Shown piece by piece: positions 41,981 to 51,433 of a DNA stretch of 64,000 nt. Both the position numbers and the translations under genes were made by a program. The DNA lies in contig NZ_JASCQP010000007.1 of NCBI RefSeq assembly GCF_030010555.1, forward strand, positions 1-64,000. The letters run 5' to 3'. Each line of letters begins with the position of its first letter. Position 1 is the first letter of the stretch. The notes beneath the pieces were generated by a model. It was not told where the DNA came from and made no database searches. It saw nothing but the letters and a program-made list of their open reading frames with translations. This DNA is from Halomonas rhizosphaerae. GTDB lineage: Bacteria > Pseudomonadota > Gammaproteobacteria > Pseudomonadales > Halomonadaceae.

Positions 41981-43407
41981 GTCTCGCGGTCGAGGATGGT
42001 GGAGATCATCGCCGTGGTGGAGACGCCATCCTCGAAGCCCAGCACCCTGACCTCGCCGCCCGCCTCGCGGACGGCCGCGCCGCCGGCGATCTCCTCGGGA
42101 CGATAGTCACCGCCCTTGACCAGCACGTCGGGCAGCACCGCCTCGATCAGCCGCTGAGGGGTGTCCTCGCCGAAGGGCACCACCCAGTCGACGGCGCCCA
42201 GGCCGGCCAGCACCTGCATGCGCCGCGCCAGGGGATTGATGGGACGCTTGGGGCCCTTGAGGCGGCTGATGGAGGCATCGTCGTTGACCGCGACCACCAG
42301 CCGGTCGCCGAGGCGGCGGGCCTGCTCCAGGTAGGCGACGTGGCCGGCATGCAGGATGTCGAAGCAGCCATTGGTCATCACCACCCGCTCGCCGCGGGCC
42401 TGGGCGGCACGCACCGCCTCGATCAGCGCCGGCTCCTCGATCACCCCGAACTCGGCCAGCTTGTCGCCGTGCAGGGCGGTATAGAGCTCGGCAATGGAGA
42501 GGGTCGCGGTGCCGGGCTTGGCCACCACCAGGCCGGCGGCCAGGTTGGCCAGGGTCATCGCCTCGGCGAAGCCGTGCCCGGCCGCCAGCGCCAGGCCGAG
42601 CACGCCGATCACGGTATCGCCCGCCCCGGTGACATCGAAGACCTCGCGGGCCCGGGTAGGCAGGTTCAGCGGCTCGTGTCCCTCGCGAATCAGTGTCATC
42701 CCCTTCTCGCTGCGGGTGATCAGCAGCGCCTCCAGCTCCAGCTCAGCGCGCAGCGCTTCGCCCCTGGCGGCGAGCTCGGCGTCGTCCCGGCAGTGGCCGA
42801 CCACGGTCTCGAACTCGCCCAGATTGGGAGTGATCACGCTGGCCCCGCGGTAGCGGCTGAAGTCGCTGCCCTTGGGGTCCACCAGCACCCGCTTGCCGGC
42901 GGCCTTGACCAGCCGGATCAGTGCCTCGACCTGGTTCAGGGTTCCCTTGCCGTAGTCGGAGAGAATCACCAGGTCGCAGTCGGGCAGGGCCGCCTCGACC
43001 CGTGCCAGCAACCCGGTGGTGTCGACGTCGCCGAGGCCCTCCTCGAAGTCCAGGCGGATCAGCTGCTGGTTGCGGCTCATCACCCTCAGCTTGGTGATGG
43101 TGGGGATACCCGGGCTGCGGTCGAAGTGAGTGCTCACTCCAGCATCCTCCAGCCGGGTGGCCAGCCGGTCGGCATTGTCGTCGTCGCCCACCAGGCCGGC
43201 CAGGGCGGCATGGGCGCCTAGGGACGCGATGTTGAGGGCCACGTTGGCGGCCCCCCCGGGGCGGTCCTCGGACTCGTCGACCCGCACCACCGGTACCGGC
43301 GCCTCCGGGGAGATGCGCGAGGTGCCGCCATGCCAGTAGCGATCGAGCATGACATCGCCCACCACCAGCAGGCGGGAGCGCTCCAGGGCGGTCAGGTCAA
43401 GCTTCAT
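41977..43407 (-). CDS. hldE: Bifunctional heptose-7-phosphate kinase / heptose-1-phosphate adenylyltransferase
   Basis: A 476-residue fusion that makes ADP-heptose for the LPS core. The N-terminal PfkB-type kinase (to about residue 320) has [15 protein letters not shown] and [13 protein letters not shown]. The C-terminal cytidylyltransferase-like domain has [16 protein letters not shown] and [11 protein letters not shown]. It overlaps both neighbours, waaA by four bases and the upstream glycosyltransferase by 11, so the three form one operon. Confidence 0.97.
   Translation of the reverse strand: MKLDLTALERSRLLVVGDVMLDRYWHGGTSRISPEAPVPVVRVDESEDRPGGAANVALNIASLGAHAALAGLVGDDDNADRLATRLEDAGVSTHFDRSPGIPTITKLRVMSRNQQLIRLDFEEGLGDVDTTGLLARVEAALPDCDLVILSDYGKGTLNQVEALIRLVKAAGKRVLVDPKGSDFSRYRGASVITPNLGEFETVVGHCRDDAELAARGEALRAELELEALLITRSEKGMTLIREGHEPLNLPTRAREVFDVTGAGDTVIGVLGLALAAGHGFAEAMTLANLAAGLVVAKPGTATLSIAELYTALHGDKLAEFGVIEEPALIEAVRAAQARGERVVMTNGCFDILHAGHVAYLEQARRLGDRLVVAVNDDASISRLKGPKRPINPLARRMQVLAGLGAVDWVVPFGEDTPQRLIEAVLPDVLVKGGDYRPEEIAGGAAVREAGGEVRVLGFEDGVSTTAMISTILDRET
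43122..43137. promoter_or_regulatory. SlmA-like site 4 (CGAA-GTGAGTGCTCAC)
   Basis: The core GTGAGTGCTCAC differs from the E. coli SlmA consensus GTGAGTACTCAC by one base, the closest match among the five copies. It lies inside hldE. Confidence 0.55.
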
Positions 43408-44494
43408 CGGGGAACTCCGTGTCCTTTGGGGTCTCGGGGGAGGCCAGCACTGCCTCGAGGCGGTCGATCACGTCCTCGGCACGAATCAACGACATGGCAT
43501 CGGGGTGACGGACCCGCTGGCCCCAGGAGAGTTCCGCTGGCTCCTTGTGCAGGAAGGCGCGAGCGGCGTCCGCATAGCGGTCGACCACGAAGTCGCGCCA
43601 CAGGTAGGGGCCGGCCCGGTCGGGGTTGGTGGTGGCGTAGAGCCCGACCACCGGGGCGCCCAGAGCATTGGCCATGTGCACCGGGCCCGAGTCCGGGGCG
43701 ATCACCGCCCGGCTCTTCCGGATCAGTGCCAGCAGGCCCTTGAGCGAGGTCTCGCCGATGACGTCGATCACCACCCCACCGGGACAGAGGGCCTGGATGC
43801 GCTCGCCGAGCTGGCGCTCCTGGGTGCTGCCACCGCCGGTGAGCACCGTCTTCAGGCCATGCTGGCGCCAGGCATGCTCGATCACCGCCGCGTATCCCTC
43901 GGCGGACCAGTTGCGGAAGTTGCGCAGGCGCGGGTTGGCGCACGGGCTGATCAGCAGGTAGGGCGACTCTCCGATAATCTGCCGCGCCTCCTCGAAGGCC
44001 GTCCCTGGCACCGGCAGGTCCCAGGCCAGCGAGAGGTCCTCGACGCCCAGCAGGCGCGCGAAGTCGAGGTACGACTCCAGCACATGGGCCCGGGGATGGG
44101 GCGCCAGGTGGCGCTGGGTGAACCAGTGCTGGGCATCCTTGGCCCGGGCCTTGTCGTAGCCCACCCGCACGTCGGCCTTGAGCCCCAGGGAGAGCACACT
44201 GGCCCGCAGCGCCTGCTGCATGTGCAGCAGCAGGTCGAAGCGGGTATCGGCCAGTTCGCGCCAGAGGGCGCGCATGCCGGCAAGTCCCGTCGCCTTGTCA
44301 TAGACGACGAACTCGACCCCGGAGAGGCCCGCCAGTAGACTGTGCTCGCCCTTGCCGATGATCCAGGTGAGCCTCGCCTCGGGCCACTGGCGCTGCAGGG
44401 CACGCACCGTCGGCACCAGGTTACAGACATCGCCCAGGGCGGAGAGCCGCAGTACGCAGATATGCTGGGGTCGGGCGGGCAGAGGATGCTTCAT
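43397..44494 (-). CDS. LPS heptosyltransferase, glycosyltransferase family 9 (WaaC/OpsX-like)
   Basis: A 365-residue GT-B enzyme predicted to add heptose to Kdo. The N-terminal [18 protein letters not shown] and C-terminal [16 protein letters not shown] with [12 protein letters not shown] are GT9 landmarks. waaF (49350) is the other heptosyltransferase, so this is probably the HepI enzyme, by elimination. The ATG at 44494 is required by the conserved N-terminus and overlaps the start of the divergent Kdo kinase gene by two bases. No good ribosome site precedes it; an ATG at 44530 would add 12 residues. Confidence 0.85.
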   Translation of the reverse strand: MKHPLPARPQHICVLRLSALGDVCNLVPTVRALQRQWPEARLTWIIGKGEHSLLAGLSGVEFVVYDKATGLAGMRALWRELADTRFDLLLHMQQALRASVLSLGLKADVRVGYDKARAKDAQHWFTQRHLAPHPRAHVLESYLDFARLLGVEDLSLAWDLPVPGTAFEEARQIIGESPYLLISPCANPRLRNFRNWSAEGYAAVIEHAWRQHGLKTVLTGGGSTQERQLGERIQALCPGGVVIDVIGETSLKGLLALIRKSRAVIAPDSGPVHMANALGAPVVGLYATTNPDRAGPYLWRDFVVDRYADAARAFLHKEPAELSWGQRVRHPDAMSLIRAEDVIDRLEAVLASPETPKDTEFPDEA

Positions 44495-45239
44495 GCGGTT
44501 GGCAACGTATCGAGCGGGAAAGATTTTCATTCTATATGATGCGGACAGTTTATGTGACGCCGGCCGGGCGCCACAAACGGTGCCGCCCATTCCCCCATGC
44601 GCCTTCGATCCCGCCTACTGGCGAGACGCCGGTCGGGTCATCGGCGAGGCCCCCGGTCGCGGTGCCAGCCTCTTCCTGGATGCCAGCCCCTTCGAGGAAA
44701 GCGCCCAGTGGGTGCTAAGACCCTATCGCCGCGGCGGCCTCATCGCCCGGCTCAGCGACAACTACTACCTGTGGACCGGCCTGGAGCGGACCCGCGCCTT
44801 TCGCGAGTGTCGCCTGACCGCCGGCCTGCATGCGCGCGGCCTGCCCGTCCCTCGCCCGGTCGCCGCTCGGGTGACCCGCCACGGGCTCACCTACCGGGCG
44901 GCGCTGATCACCGTGCGCATTCCAGGCGCCCGTGCCCTGGCCGAGTTGCTGGTCTCCGGCGAGGCCGACGACGATCTGCTGCAACGCGTCGGCGCCACCA
45001 TCCGCCGCTTCCATGATGCCGGCCTGGATCACGTGGACCTCAACGCTCGCAACCTGCTCGTCGACCCGCAGGGAAAGGTGTGGCTGATCGACCTCGACCG
45101 TTGCCGGCTGCGCCCCACGGGCACCTGGCAGACCGACAACCTGGCGCGTCTCGAACGCTCGCTGGCGAAGTTCGGCGCTTCCAAGGCCATGGCGGCCATC
45201 CGTGGGGGCTATGACGCTCCCGTGCCGGCGTCGGCATAA
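44493..45239 (+). CDS. kdkA: 3-deoxy-D-manno-octulosonic acid kinase (KdkA/WaaP-like)
   Basis: A 248-residue kinase-fold protein that phosphorylates Kdo or heptose of the inner core. The catalytic loop is DHVDLNARNLLVD and the metal motif WLIDLDRCRLR. The N-terminal IFILYDADS segment matches the family, so translation must begin upstream of it. ATG 44493 with AGAGGA fits and overlaps the divergent heptosyltransferase start. The last 30 bp overlap the glycosyltransferase remnant on the other strand. Confidence 0.88.
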   Translation: MRLATYRAGKIFILYDADSLCDAGRAPQTVPPIPPCAFDPAYWRDAGRVIGEAPGRGASLFLDASPFEESAQWVLRPYRRGGLIARLSDNYYLWTGLERTRAFRECRLTAGLHARGLPVPRPVAARVTRHGLTYRAALITVRIPGARALAELLVSGEADDDLLQRVGATIRRFHDAGLDHVDLNARNLLVDPQGKVWLIDLDRCRLRPTGTWQTDNLARLERSLAKFGASKAMAAIRGGYDAPVPASA

Positions 45240-45550
45240 GCCTCCACCAGCCCCTGCACATGGACGCTCAGGGCGAAGTGAGCATTCACCTTCTTGGCGA
45301 GCCGCCGGACCCAGGCATTTCCTCAGCGTGGCGTCGCCCGCCAGTTCTCCCAGGGCGTCACGCCAGGCCAGGGGATCATCGGGCGGCGAAGCGGCCAGTC
45401 TCGCCATGGATGGCAAGACTGGCGGCAACCCGTGAACCCGCCAGCGCCAGGCCGTGGGGCCTCCTCCCCCCCCTGTCGCCTAAGCTCGGGTATAATCCGC
45501 GACGAATACATTTCCAGTCCGCCCCAGCCGTTCGAGAGACAGATATGCAT
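45209..45550 (-). pseudogene. Wrecked GT4-family glycosyltransferase
   Basis: On the minus strand a start MHICLSNGWGGLEMYSSRII, typical of the first strand of GT4 enzymes, runs from 45550. It soon breaks down after a G-run. C-terminal pieces appear in three frames: LAIHGETGRFAA, then PDDPLAWRDALGELAGDATLR, then VNAHFALSVHVQGLVEAY ending at a TAG (45209). Normal members are about 350 residues; here only the two ends remain, with a large central deletion plus frameshifts. It is the relic of an LPS-core glycosyltransferase flanked by live core genes. Confidence 0.75.
45274..45289. promoter_or_regulatory. SlmA-like site 5 (CGAA-GTGAGCATTCAC)
   Basis: Fifth copy of CGAAGTGA-N4-TCAC, inside the decayed glycosyltransferase. 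It persists although the gene around it is broken. Confidence 0.45.
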
Positions 45551-45603
45551 GACCTTTCGTGACAAGGAGATCTCCTTTGCGGTGACGGGGCTCGGGAGCC
45601 CGG

Positions 45604-46707
45604 ATGATGACACCTGGTCCTGCCGGCGGTGACGGTAACCGCCCTCGCCTGCTGGTGGTTCGCAACGACAAGCTCGGGGATTTCATGCTCGCCTGGCCGG
45701 CACTTGCCTGCCTCAAGGCCCTCGGCGCGGCGCCCCATGTCAGCGTGCTGGTTCCCGCCTACACCGCGCCGCTGGCCAGGCAGTGCCCCTGGATCGACGA
45801 GGTGCTGATCGACCCGGGTGGCGCAGGCGGCCGAGCGGGGCGCCGGGCGCTGCTCCAGCGCCTGCGCGAGGCGCGCTTCGATGCCCTTCTGACGCTCTTC
45901 TCCACCCCGCGCATCGGCTGGCTGGGCTGGCGAGCCGGCATTCCCCTGCGCCTGGCCCCGGCCACCAAGTGGGCCCAGCTATTCTACAACCGACGCATCG
46001 TGCAGCGCAGGTCCCGCTCCGAGAAGCCGGAGTACCTCTACAACATGGAGCTGGCCGAGGCCCTGCTGGGGGAGCTCGGTCTCGCGCTGCCGGCACGCCC
46101 CGAGCCGCCCTACTGGCCGCTTCCCGAGGGGACCCGCGAGGCGCAGCGGGAGCGCATTGCCGATGAGCTGGGCCTTGACAGCTCGCGCCCCTGGCTCTTC
46201 CTGCATCCCGGCAGCGGCGGATCGGCCGTGAACCTCTCCCTCGAGCGCTATGCCACCCTGGTGCTGGGCGTGGAGGCGCGGCTGGCCGAGGCGAGTCGTC
46301 CCGCCCCGGCCTGGGTGCTGACCGCCGGCCCCGGCGAGGAGGCCGCGGCCGACCGACTCCGCAGGCGACTCCTCGGCGAAGGCGTGACGGCAGGCCTGCT
46401 GCCGCCCCGCCGTGGTCTCGATGACTTCGCCCTCAGCCTGTCGGCTACCGACCTGTTCATCGCCGGCTCCACCGGTCCCCTGCACATCGCCGGCTGCCTG
46501 GATCGCCCCACCGCGGGCTTTTATCCGTCCCGCCGCTCTGCCACCCCACTGCGCTGGCAGACCTGCAATGCCGAGGCCCACCGACTGGCCTTCTGCCCGC
46601 CCCCCGGAGCCGGCGAGCGCGACATGGACAGCATCGACCTGGAGGCCGCAGCGAGCCGGATCGCCGACCACCTTCGCCACTTCCCGACCCGCGAGACGAC
46701 CCCATGA
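45604..46707 (+). CDS. Glycosyltransferase family 9 protein (heptosyltransferase-like)
   Basis: A 367-residue GT-B enzyme likely to add a sugar (heptose) to the LPS core. The N-terminal LLVVRNDKLGDFMLAWPAL and C-terminal FIAGSTGPLHIAGCLDRPT are GT9 landmarks. The C-terminal GPLH replaces the more usual GPMH. GGAG lies five bases before the ATG at 45604. A -10-like TATAAT at 45491-45496 lies upstream, without a clear -35. The stop overlaps the start of the next gene (ATGA), so the two are coupled. Confidence 0.85.
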   Translation: MMTPGPAGGDGNRPRLLVVRNDKLGDFMLAWPALACLKALGAAPHVSVLVPAYTAPLARQCPWIDEVLIDPGGAGGRAGRRALLQRLREARFDALLTLFSTPRIGWLGWRAGIPLRLAPATKWAQLFYNRRIVQRRSRSEKPEYLYNMELAEALLGELGLALPARPEPPYWPLPEGTREAQRERIADELGLDSSRPWLFLHPGSGGSAVNLSLERYATLVLGVEARLAEASRPAPAWVLTAGPGEEAAADRLRRRLLGEGVTAGLLPPRRGLDDFALSLSATDLFIAGSTGPLHIAGCLDRPTAGFYPSRRSATPLRWQTCNAEAHRLAFCPPPGAGERDMDSIDLEAAASRIADHLRHFPTRETTP

Positions 46708-47474
46708 TGCCGATCACCGGAATCATCATCACCCTCGATGAGGCGGAGAACATCTCCGACTGCATCGCCTCGCTGCGCCCCGTCTGTGACGAGATCATCG
46801 TCGTGGATTCGGGCAGCCGGGACAACACCGTGGCGATCGCCGAGCGCGAGGGGGCCTCTGTCATCTATCAGCCCTACCTCGGTGACGGCCCCCAGAAGGC
46901 CTTCGCCGTGCCCCGGGCGCGCAACGACTGGATCCTAGCCCTGGATGCCGACGAACGACTCGAGGAGGATGCCGTGGCCGCCATCCGGTCACTGCCACTG
47001 GAGGATCCCGACAAGGCGTATCGCTTCAACCGCCGCAATTTTGCCGGCCAACACTGGATCAAGGCAGCCGGCTTCTATCCGGACCCGGTGACGCGACTCT
47101 ACAACCGCACTACTTCGGGTTACCTGCCAAAGAAGGCCCACTCCTCCGTTCAGGCACCGCAGGTCCTCGATACGAAGGGCCATATCCGGCATTTCACCTA
47201 CCGGGACCTCTCCCACTGGGTCATCCGCATCGATCAGCTCTCGAGCCGGGATGCCTGGGCAATGAAGCAGCGGGGGAAGAAGCCTTCCCGCTGCCGCCCA
47301 ACCTGGCATGCACTGAGTGCCCTGTTGAGGAAACTGATCCTCAAGGGAGGCCTGTTCCAGGGCGCCGACGGGATGACGGTGGCCGTGACCACCGCGTTTC
47401 ATGCCTACATGAAGTATGCCAAGCTCAACGAGCTCTATGAGAAGGAGCGTTCCGATCATTCGGGGCAGGCCTGA
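46704..47474 (+). CDS. Glycosyltransferase family 2, WaaE/KdtX-like LPS core enzyme
   Basis: A 256-residue GT-A enzyme. Donor-site motifs are IITLDEAENISDCI, VVDSGSRDNTVAIA and ALDADERL (the DxD-like metal site). The rest (VTRLYNR, HFTYRDLSHWV, GGLFQGADG) resembles LPS beta-1,4-glucosyltransferases of the WaaE type. It overlaps the preceding GT9 gene by four bases. The acceptor is probably heptose I, by analogy only. Confidence 0.85.
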   Translation: MMPITGIIITLDEAENISDCIASLRPVCDEIIVVDSGSRDNTVAIAEREGASVIYQPYLGDGPQKAFAVPRARNDWILALDADERLEEDAVAAIRSLPLEDPDKAYRFNRRNFAGQHWIKAAGFYPDPVTRLYNRTTSGYLPKKAHSSVQAPQVLDTKGHIRHFTYRDLSHWVIRIDQLSSRDAWAMKQRGKKPSRCRPTWHALSALLRKLILKGGLFQGADGMTVAVTTAFHAYMKYAKLNELYEKERSDHSGQA

Positions 47475-47529
47475 TCTCCTGGATGCTGCGCTACTACCGG
47501 CCTGGTCGCGAAGCGCCGAACTCACGGTG

Positions 47530-47561
47530 CCGTTCCACCAGTCGGTGGAACGGGGGGGGGG
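47530..47561. repeat. Hairpin followed by a ten-G tract
   Basis: CCGTTCCACC-AGTC-GGTGGAACGG (47530-47553) runs into a homopolymer of ten G (47552-47561) in the gap between the GT2 gene and the OpgB-like gene. G-tracts of this length can change length by slippage. Confidence 0.6.
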
Positions 47562-47664
47562 ATGTGGCAGGCTGGGTAGCCACCGCGACGGTAGGACGCC
47601 TCTCCAGGACTCATTGGTACTTTCGCTTCCTGTCCCTTGGTAAGCTGTAGGGGAATTCTCCTCA

Positions 47665-49353
47665 GTGTTTCCCACCATGCCCAGCCGTTTCCTGCCGCCC
47701 CCGCTTCGCCAGCCCCGCTGGTGGGCCCTGATCGTCATCGGGTTGTGGCTGGGGTTTGCCGTGGCCGCGCTGCCCCGCATTCCGCTCTGGAGCATGGTCC
47801 CGATCACCGTGGGGTGGCTGCTGGTGGCCCGCTGGTGGCGCTGGGGCGCGCCATCACACCCTCGCCCCGTGCGCAGGATCTGGCCCTGGTCGCTGTTCCC
47901 GATCGCCCTGTGGGGGCTCTACGTCTACCTGGCCAACAGTTTCGGCATGGTCGATCTCGGGGCGGTATTCTTTCACCTCCAGGCCGGCATGGAAGAGCAT
48001 GGCGGCGGTGATCGCATCGGCGCTGCCCTGCTCTATACCCTCAGCATGCTGCTGTTGCTGGCCTCCTTCACCTGGCTGGTGCGGGTCGACCATCGCTGGC
48101 GACTGGCGGAGCGCCTGCTGGCCCTGGCCCTGCTGGTAGGCAACCCCATGCTCTATGGCATCGGCCAACGCGGCGCCGCCATCGTCACCGAGGATGGCGC
48201 CTGGCTGGAGCGCCAGTACGTCGAGCCGGTCATCCTCGAGGCACCTCGCGACCCGCCCAACCTGCTGCTGCTCTACCTGGAGAGCATCGAGCGCACCTAC
48301 GCCGACCGGGAACGCTTCGGGGATGCCTATGCCCACCTGGAGACCCTGGGGGAGAAGGCCGTGGTCTTCGAGGGGGTCCGCCAGGTCGACAACACCGGCT
48401 GGACCATGGCCGGCATGATTGCCAGCCAGTGCGGCACGCCACTGATGCCGGCCGGCCTGCTGCATGACAGCCAGTTCGAGCCCCTCGGCAAGGTAGTGCC
48501 GGGCGTCGACTGCCTGGGCGACCTGCTCGCCGCCCATGGCTATAAGCTGTCCTACATGGGCGGGGCCAGCACCCGCTTCGCCGGCAAGGGGGTCTTCTAC
48601 CGGGACCACGGCTTCGACAGGATACTGGGACGGGAAGAGCTGGAGCCACGGCTCGAGGAGCCCGACTACGTGAACAGCTGGGGCCTGTATGACGATACGC
48701 TCTATGACCTCACCGTCGAGGAGATCCGCCGGCTGGAACGGCAGGACGCCCCCTGGGGACTGGTCAACCTGAGCATCACCGGCCATGCCCCCAATGGCTA
48801 TCCGGCTCGCGACTGCCGGGAGCGTCAGGGCGAGTTCGACGGCGTGGACATCCTCTATTCGGTGGAATGCTCGGCCTGGCTGGCGCGCCGGCTGGTCGAG
48901 CGACTCGAGGATGAAGGCCTGCTGGAGAACACCCTGGTGGTGGTCGCCAGTGACCACCTGACCATGCGCGTCTCTGCCTGGGAGCAGCTGGTCGCCGGCA
49001 AGCGAGACAATACCTTCATGCTGCTGGGGGATCAGCTCGAGCCGCGCCGGCTCAAGGTCGAGGCATCGACCATGGATGTCCTGCCCACGGTGCTCGAGGC
49101 CATGGGGTTCGTCATCGACTGGCATCGTGCGGGACTGGGCGTGTCGCTGCTCTCCGGTGAACCGACCCTGATCGAGGAGCACGGGCTGGACACCCTCAAT
49201 ACCCATCTGCGCGAGGAGACGGCCCTCCAGGAGCGCCTGTGGGAAGGCCTGGCGCCGCCGCAAGCCCCGCCACCCCCTCCCGAACCGGTCGTCGAGCAGG
49301 TCGTCGAGACCCCCGAGGACCAGACACCAGAGGCACCCGAGGAACTGCCCTAG
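47665..49353 (+). CDS. Phosphoglycerol transferase-like sulfatase-fold membrane protein (OpgB-like)
   Basis: A 562-residue protein with about four to five N-terminal membrane helices (to about residue 160) and a periplasmic alkaline-phosphatase/sulfatase-fold domain. LLLYLESIERTY resembles the OpgB/MdoB metal motif, NTGWTMAGMIASQCG holds the likely nucleophilic Thr, and VVASDHLTM the late metal site. OpgB decorates periplasmic glucans with phosphoglycerol; an LPS or glucan target fits here. The C-terminus is a Pro/Glu-rich tail. The GTG at 47665 is favoured by AGGGGA upstream; the ATG at 47677 is too far from it. Confidence 0.8.
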   Translation: MFPTMPSRFLPPPLRQPRWWALIVIGLWLGFAVAALPRIPLWSMVPITVGWLLVARWWRWGAPSHPRPVRRIWPWSLFPIALWGLYVYLANSFGMVDLGAVFFHLQAGMEEHGGGDRIGAALLYTLSMLLLLASFTWLVRVDHRWRLAERLLALALLVGNPMLYGIGQRGAAIVTEDGAWLERQYVEPVILEAPRDPPNLLLLYLESIERTYADRERFGDAYAHLETLGEKAVVFEGVRQVDNTGWTMAGMIASQCGTPLMPAGLLHDSQFEPLGKVVPGVDCLGDLLAAHGYKLSYMGGASTRFAGKGVFYRDHGFDRILGREELEPRLEEPDYVNSWGLYDDTLYDLTVEEIRRLERQDAPWGLVNLSITGHAPNGYPARDCRERQGEFDGVDILYSVECSAWLARRLVERLEDEGLLENTLVVVASDHLTMRVSAWEQLVAGKRDNTFMLLGDQLEPRRLKVEASTMDVLPTVLEAMGFVIDWHRAGLGVSLLSGEPTLIEEHGLDTLNTHLREETALQERLWEGLAPPQAPPPPPEPVVEQVVETPEDQTPEAPEELP

Positions 49354-50390
49354 CCGGCGGTCGCCAGCATCGCCTGCAGGACCCGTTCGGGCTTGAGCTG
49401 CTTCAGGCAGTTGGTGTGCCCCAGCGGGCAGGTGCGCCGGAAGCAGGGCGAGCAGTCGAGGGCGAGGTAGTGCACCTCGGCATTCTCGGTCAACGGCGGC
49501 GTATAGGCAGGCGATGACGAACCATAGATGGCCTGCACCCGGGTCCCTACCGCGGCCGCCACATGCATCAGCCCGGAGTCGTTGGTCACGACCTGCTGGC
49601 AGTCACCGAGCAGGTCGACGGCATCCGCCAGCCGCGTCCTTCCACAGAGGTTGTGGGTGTGGGGCAGCGCATCGGCGATCACCTCGCCGGCATCCACGTC
49701 CTTGGGGCCTCCCAGCACGCGCACCTCGAATCCCTCCACCACCAGTGATCTCGCCAGTTCCCGAAAATACGCGAGCGGCCACTGCTTGGCGGGACCATAT
49801 TCTGCCCCCGGCATCATGCCGATGGCAGGGCGCGACGAGAGTCCCAGGTCGACGCGGCGCTCCACCAGGTTCTCGGTGTCCAGGCGCAGCCGGGGCCGGG
49901 GAATGGGGAAGTCGCCCCGAGCCGCTTCCTCCACCGGCAGGCCCAGGGCCACGAAGCGCTTCACGGTCTGGTCCAGCACCGCCTTGTCGAGCCGCCGGCG
50001 GTCATTGAGCAGCCAGAGGCGCTGTTCGCCGGTAAAGCCGGTACGCAGGGGGATACGCGCCAGGAAGGGCACCAGCGCCGACTTCCAGGAGCGTGGCAGG
50101 ACGATGGCATGGTCGAAGCGTCCTTGCAGGGAACGGGCAAGCCGCCGCCGTGTGGCCAGGCCGAACTGCCCATGCCCTACCTCGAGGCTGGCCACCTCGT
50201 CGACCTCGTCCATCCGCTCGAGGATCGGCCGTGACCAGGCAGGGGCCACCACGGTGATCCGGCTGCCCGGCTGCCTCGCCTTCAGGGTCTTGAAGAGGCT
50301 CTGCGCCATAACCATGTCGCCGACCCAGGAAGGCCCCACCACCAGGATGCGTGGCTTCCATGAGGCCGGTATCTGCCGGGCCTCAGCCAT
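49350..50390 (-). CDS. waaF: ADP-heptose:LPS heptosyltransferase II
   Basis: A 346-residue GT9 enzyme adding the second heptose. The landmarks match WaaF closely: [54 protein letters not shown] and [14 protein letters not shown] with [12 protein letters not shown]. It overlaps hldD by eight bases at its start and the convergent OpgB-like gene by four at its end. Confidence 0.95.
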   Translation of the reverse strand: MAEARQIPASWKPRILVVGPSWVGDMVMAQSLFKTLKARQPGSRITVVAPAWSRPILERMDEVDEVASLEVGHGQFGLATRRRLARSLQGRFDHAIVLPRSWKSALVPFLARIPLRTGFTGEQRLWLLNDRRRLDKAVLDQTVKRFVALGLPVEEAARGDFPIPRPRLRLDTENLVERRVDLGLSSRPAIGMMPGAEYGPAKQWPLAYFRELARSLVVEGFEVRVLGGPKDVDAGEVIADALPHTHNLCGRTRLADAVDLLGDCQQVVTNDSGLMHVAAAVGTRVQAIYGSSSPAYTPPLTENAEVHYLALDCSPCFRRTCPLGHTNCLKQLKPERVLQAMLATAG

Positions 50391-51339
50391 TCAGCCACTC
50401 CAGGTAGTCGCGTACCCCCTGGGCCACGGTACGGAACTCGCGATCGTAGCCGGCCTCGCGCAGGCGGCTGATGTCGGCGCGCGTATAGCTCTGGTAGCGG
50501 CCCTTCAGCTCCTCGGGAAAATCGATGTACTCGATCCTGCCGCGGCCATAGTAGTCGACCACGGTCTCGCCGATGGCCTTGAAGGGCTCGGCGCGGCCGG
50601 TGCCCAGATTGAAGATGCCGGAGGCCTCGGGGTGATCTAGGAACCAGAGGTTGACGTCCACCACGTCGCCCACATAGATGAAGTCGCGGCTCTGCATGCC
50701 GGCCTCATAGCCATCCCAGGCACCGAAGAGCTTCACGTTCTGGCCGGCGCTGATCTGGGTATGGTGATGGTAGGCGACGCTGGCCATCTTGCCCTTGTGC
50801 TGTTCCCGGGGCCCGTAGACGTTGAAGTAGCGGAAACCCACCACCTGGCTGGTGAAGTCGTCGTGGCGAGCACGCACGTACTGGTCGAACAGCAGCTTGG
50901 AGTAGCCGTAGACGTTGAGCGGCTTCTCGTGCTCGGGGGCCTCGAAGAACACCTCGCTGCCCCCGTAGGTGGCCGCCGAGGAGGCGTAGAGGAAAGGGAT
51001 GCCCTCGCGCTGGCAGAAGTGAAGCAGCACCTTGGAGTACTCGAAGTTGTTCTCGAGCATGAAGCGTCCGTCCCACTCGGTGGTGTCCGAGCAGGCGCCC
51101 TCGTGGAAGATGGCCTCGATGGGCGGCAGGTGTGACGCCTCGCCATTCATCGCCGCCGTCACCCGGGCGAGGAAGTCCTCCTTGTCCAGGTAGTCGCCGA
51201 GGGTGCAGTCGGCCAGGTTCACGAACTTGGTACCGTCGCTGAGGTCGTCGACCACCAGCACATCGTCACGGCCGCGGGCATTGAGTGCCTTGACCAGATT
51301 CGAGCCGATGAAGCCGGCCCCGCCTGTCACTACGATCAT
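50383..51339 (-). CDS. hldD: ADP-L-glycero-D-manno-heptose 6-epimerase
   Basis: A 318-residue SDR epimerase that completes ADP-L,D-heptose. The NADP-binding [20 protein letters not shown] starts the protein, with [13 protein letters not shown] following. The catalytic motif is YGYSKLLFD with Ser/Tyr/Lys (YASSAATYG upstream). The true start is the ATG at 51339; the open frame beyond is not homologous. It is divergent from glyQ. Confidence 0.97.
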   Translation of the reverse strand: MIVVTGGAGFIGSNLVKALNARGRDDVLVVDDLSDGTKFVNLADCTLGDYLDKEDFLARVTAAMNGEASHLPPIEAIFHEGACSDTTEWDGRFMLENNFEYSKVLLHFCQREGIPFLYASSAATYGGSEVFFEAPEHEKPLNVYGYSKLLFDQYVRARHDDFTSQVVGFRYFNVYGPREQHKGKMASVAYHHHTQISAGQNVKLFGAWDGYEAGMQSRDFIYVGDVVDVNLWFLDHPEASGIFNLGTGRAEPFKAIGETVVDYYGRGRIEYIDFPEELKGRYQSYTRADISRLREAGYDREFRTVAQGVRDYLEWLNG

Positions 51340-51433
51340 GGGAATCCTCTCGTCTCCGGGCCTGCGCCTATAACCGATCTTCCGGTGATTGTATACTTGA
51401 CGGCTCGTGAATTCATGGCCAACGGTGCTTCCA

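Noticed and set aside
40242-45289. The repeated GTGA-N4-TCAC motif as matS sites
   Set aside because: matS is GTGACRNYGTCAC and clusters at the terminus, whereas this region is near the origin and the core does not fit.
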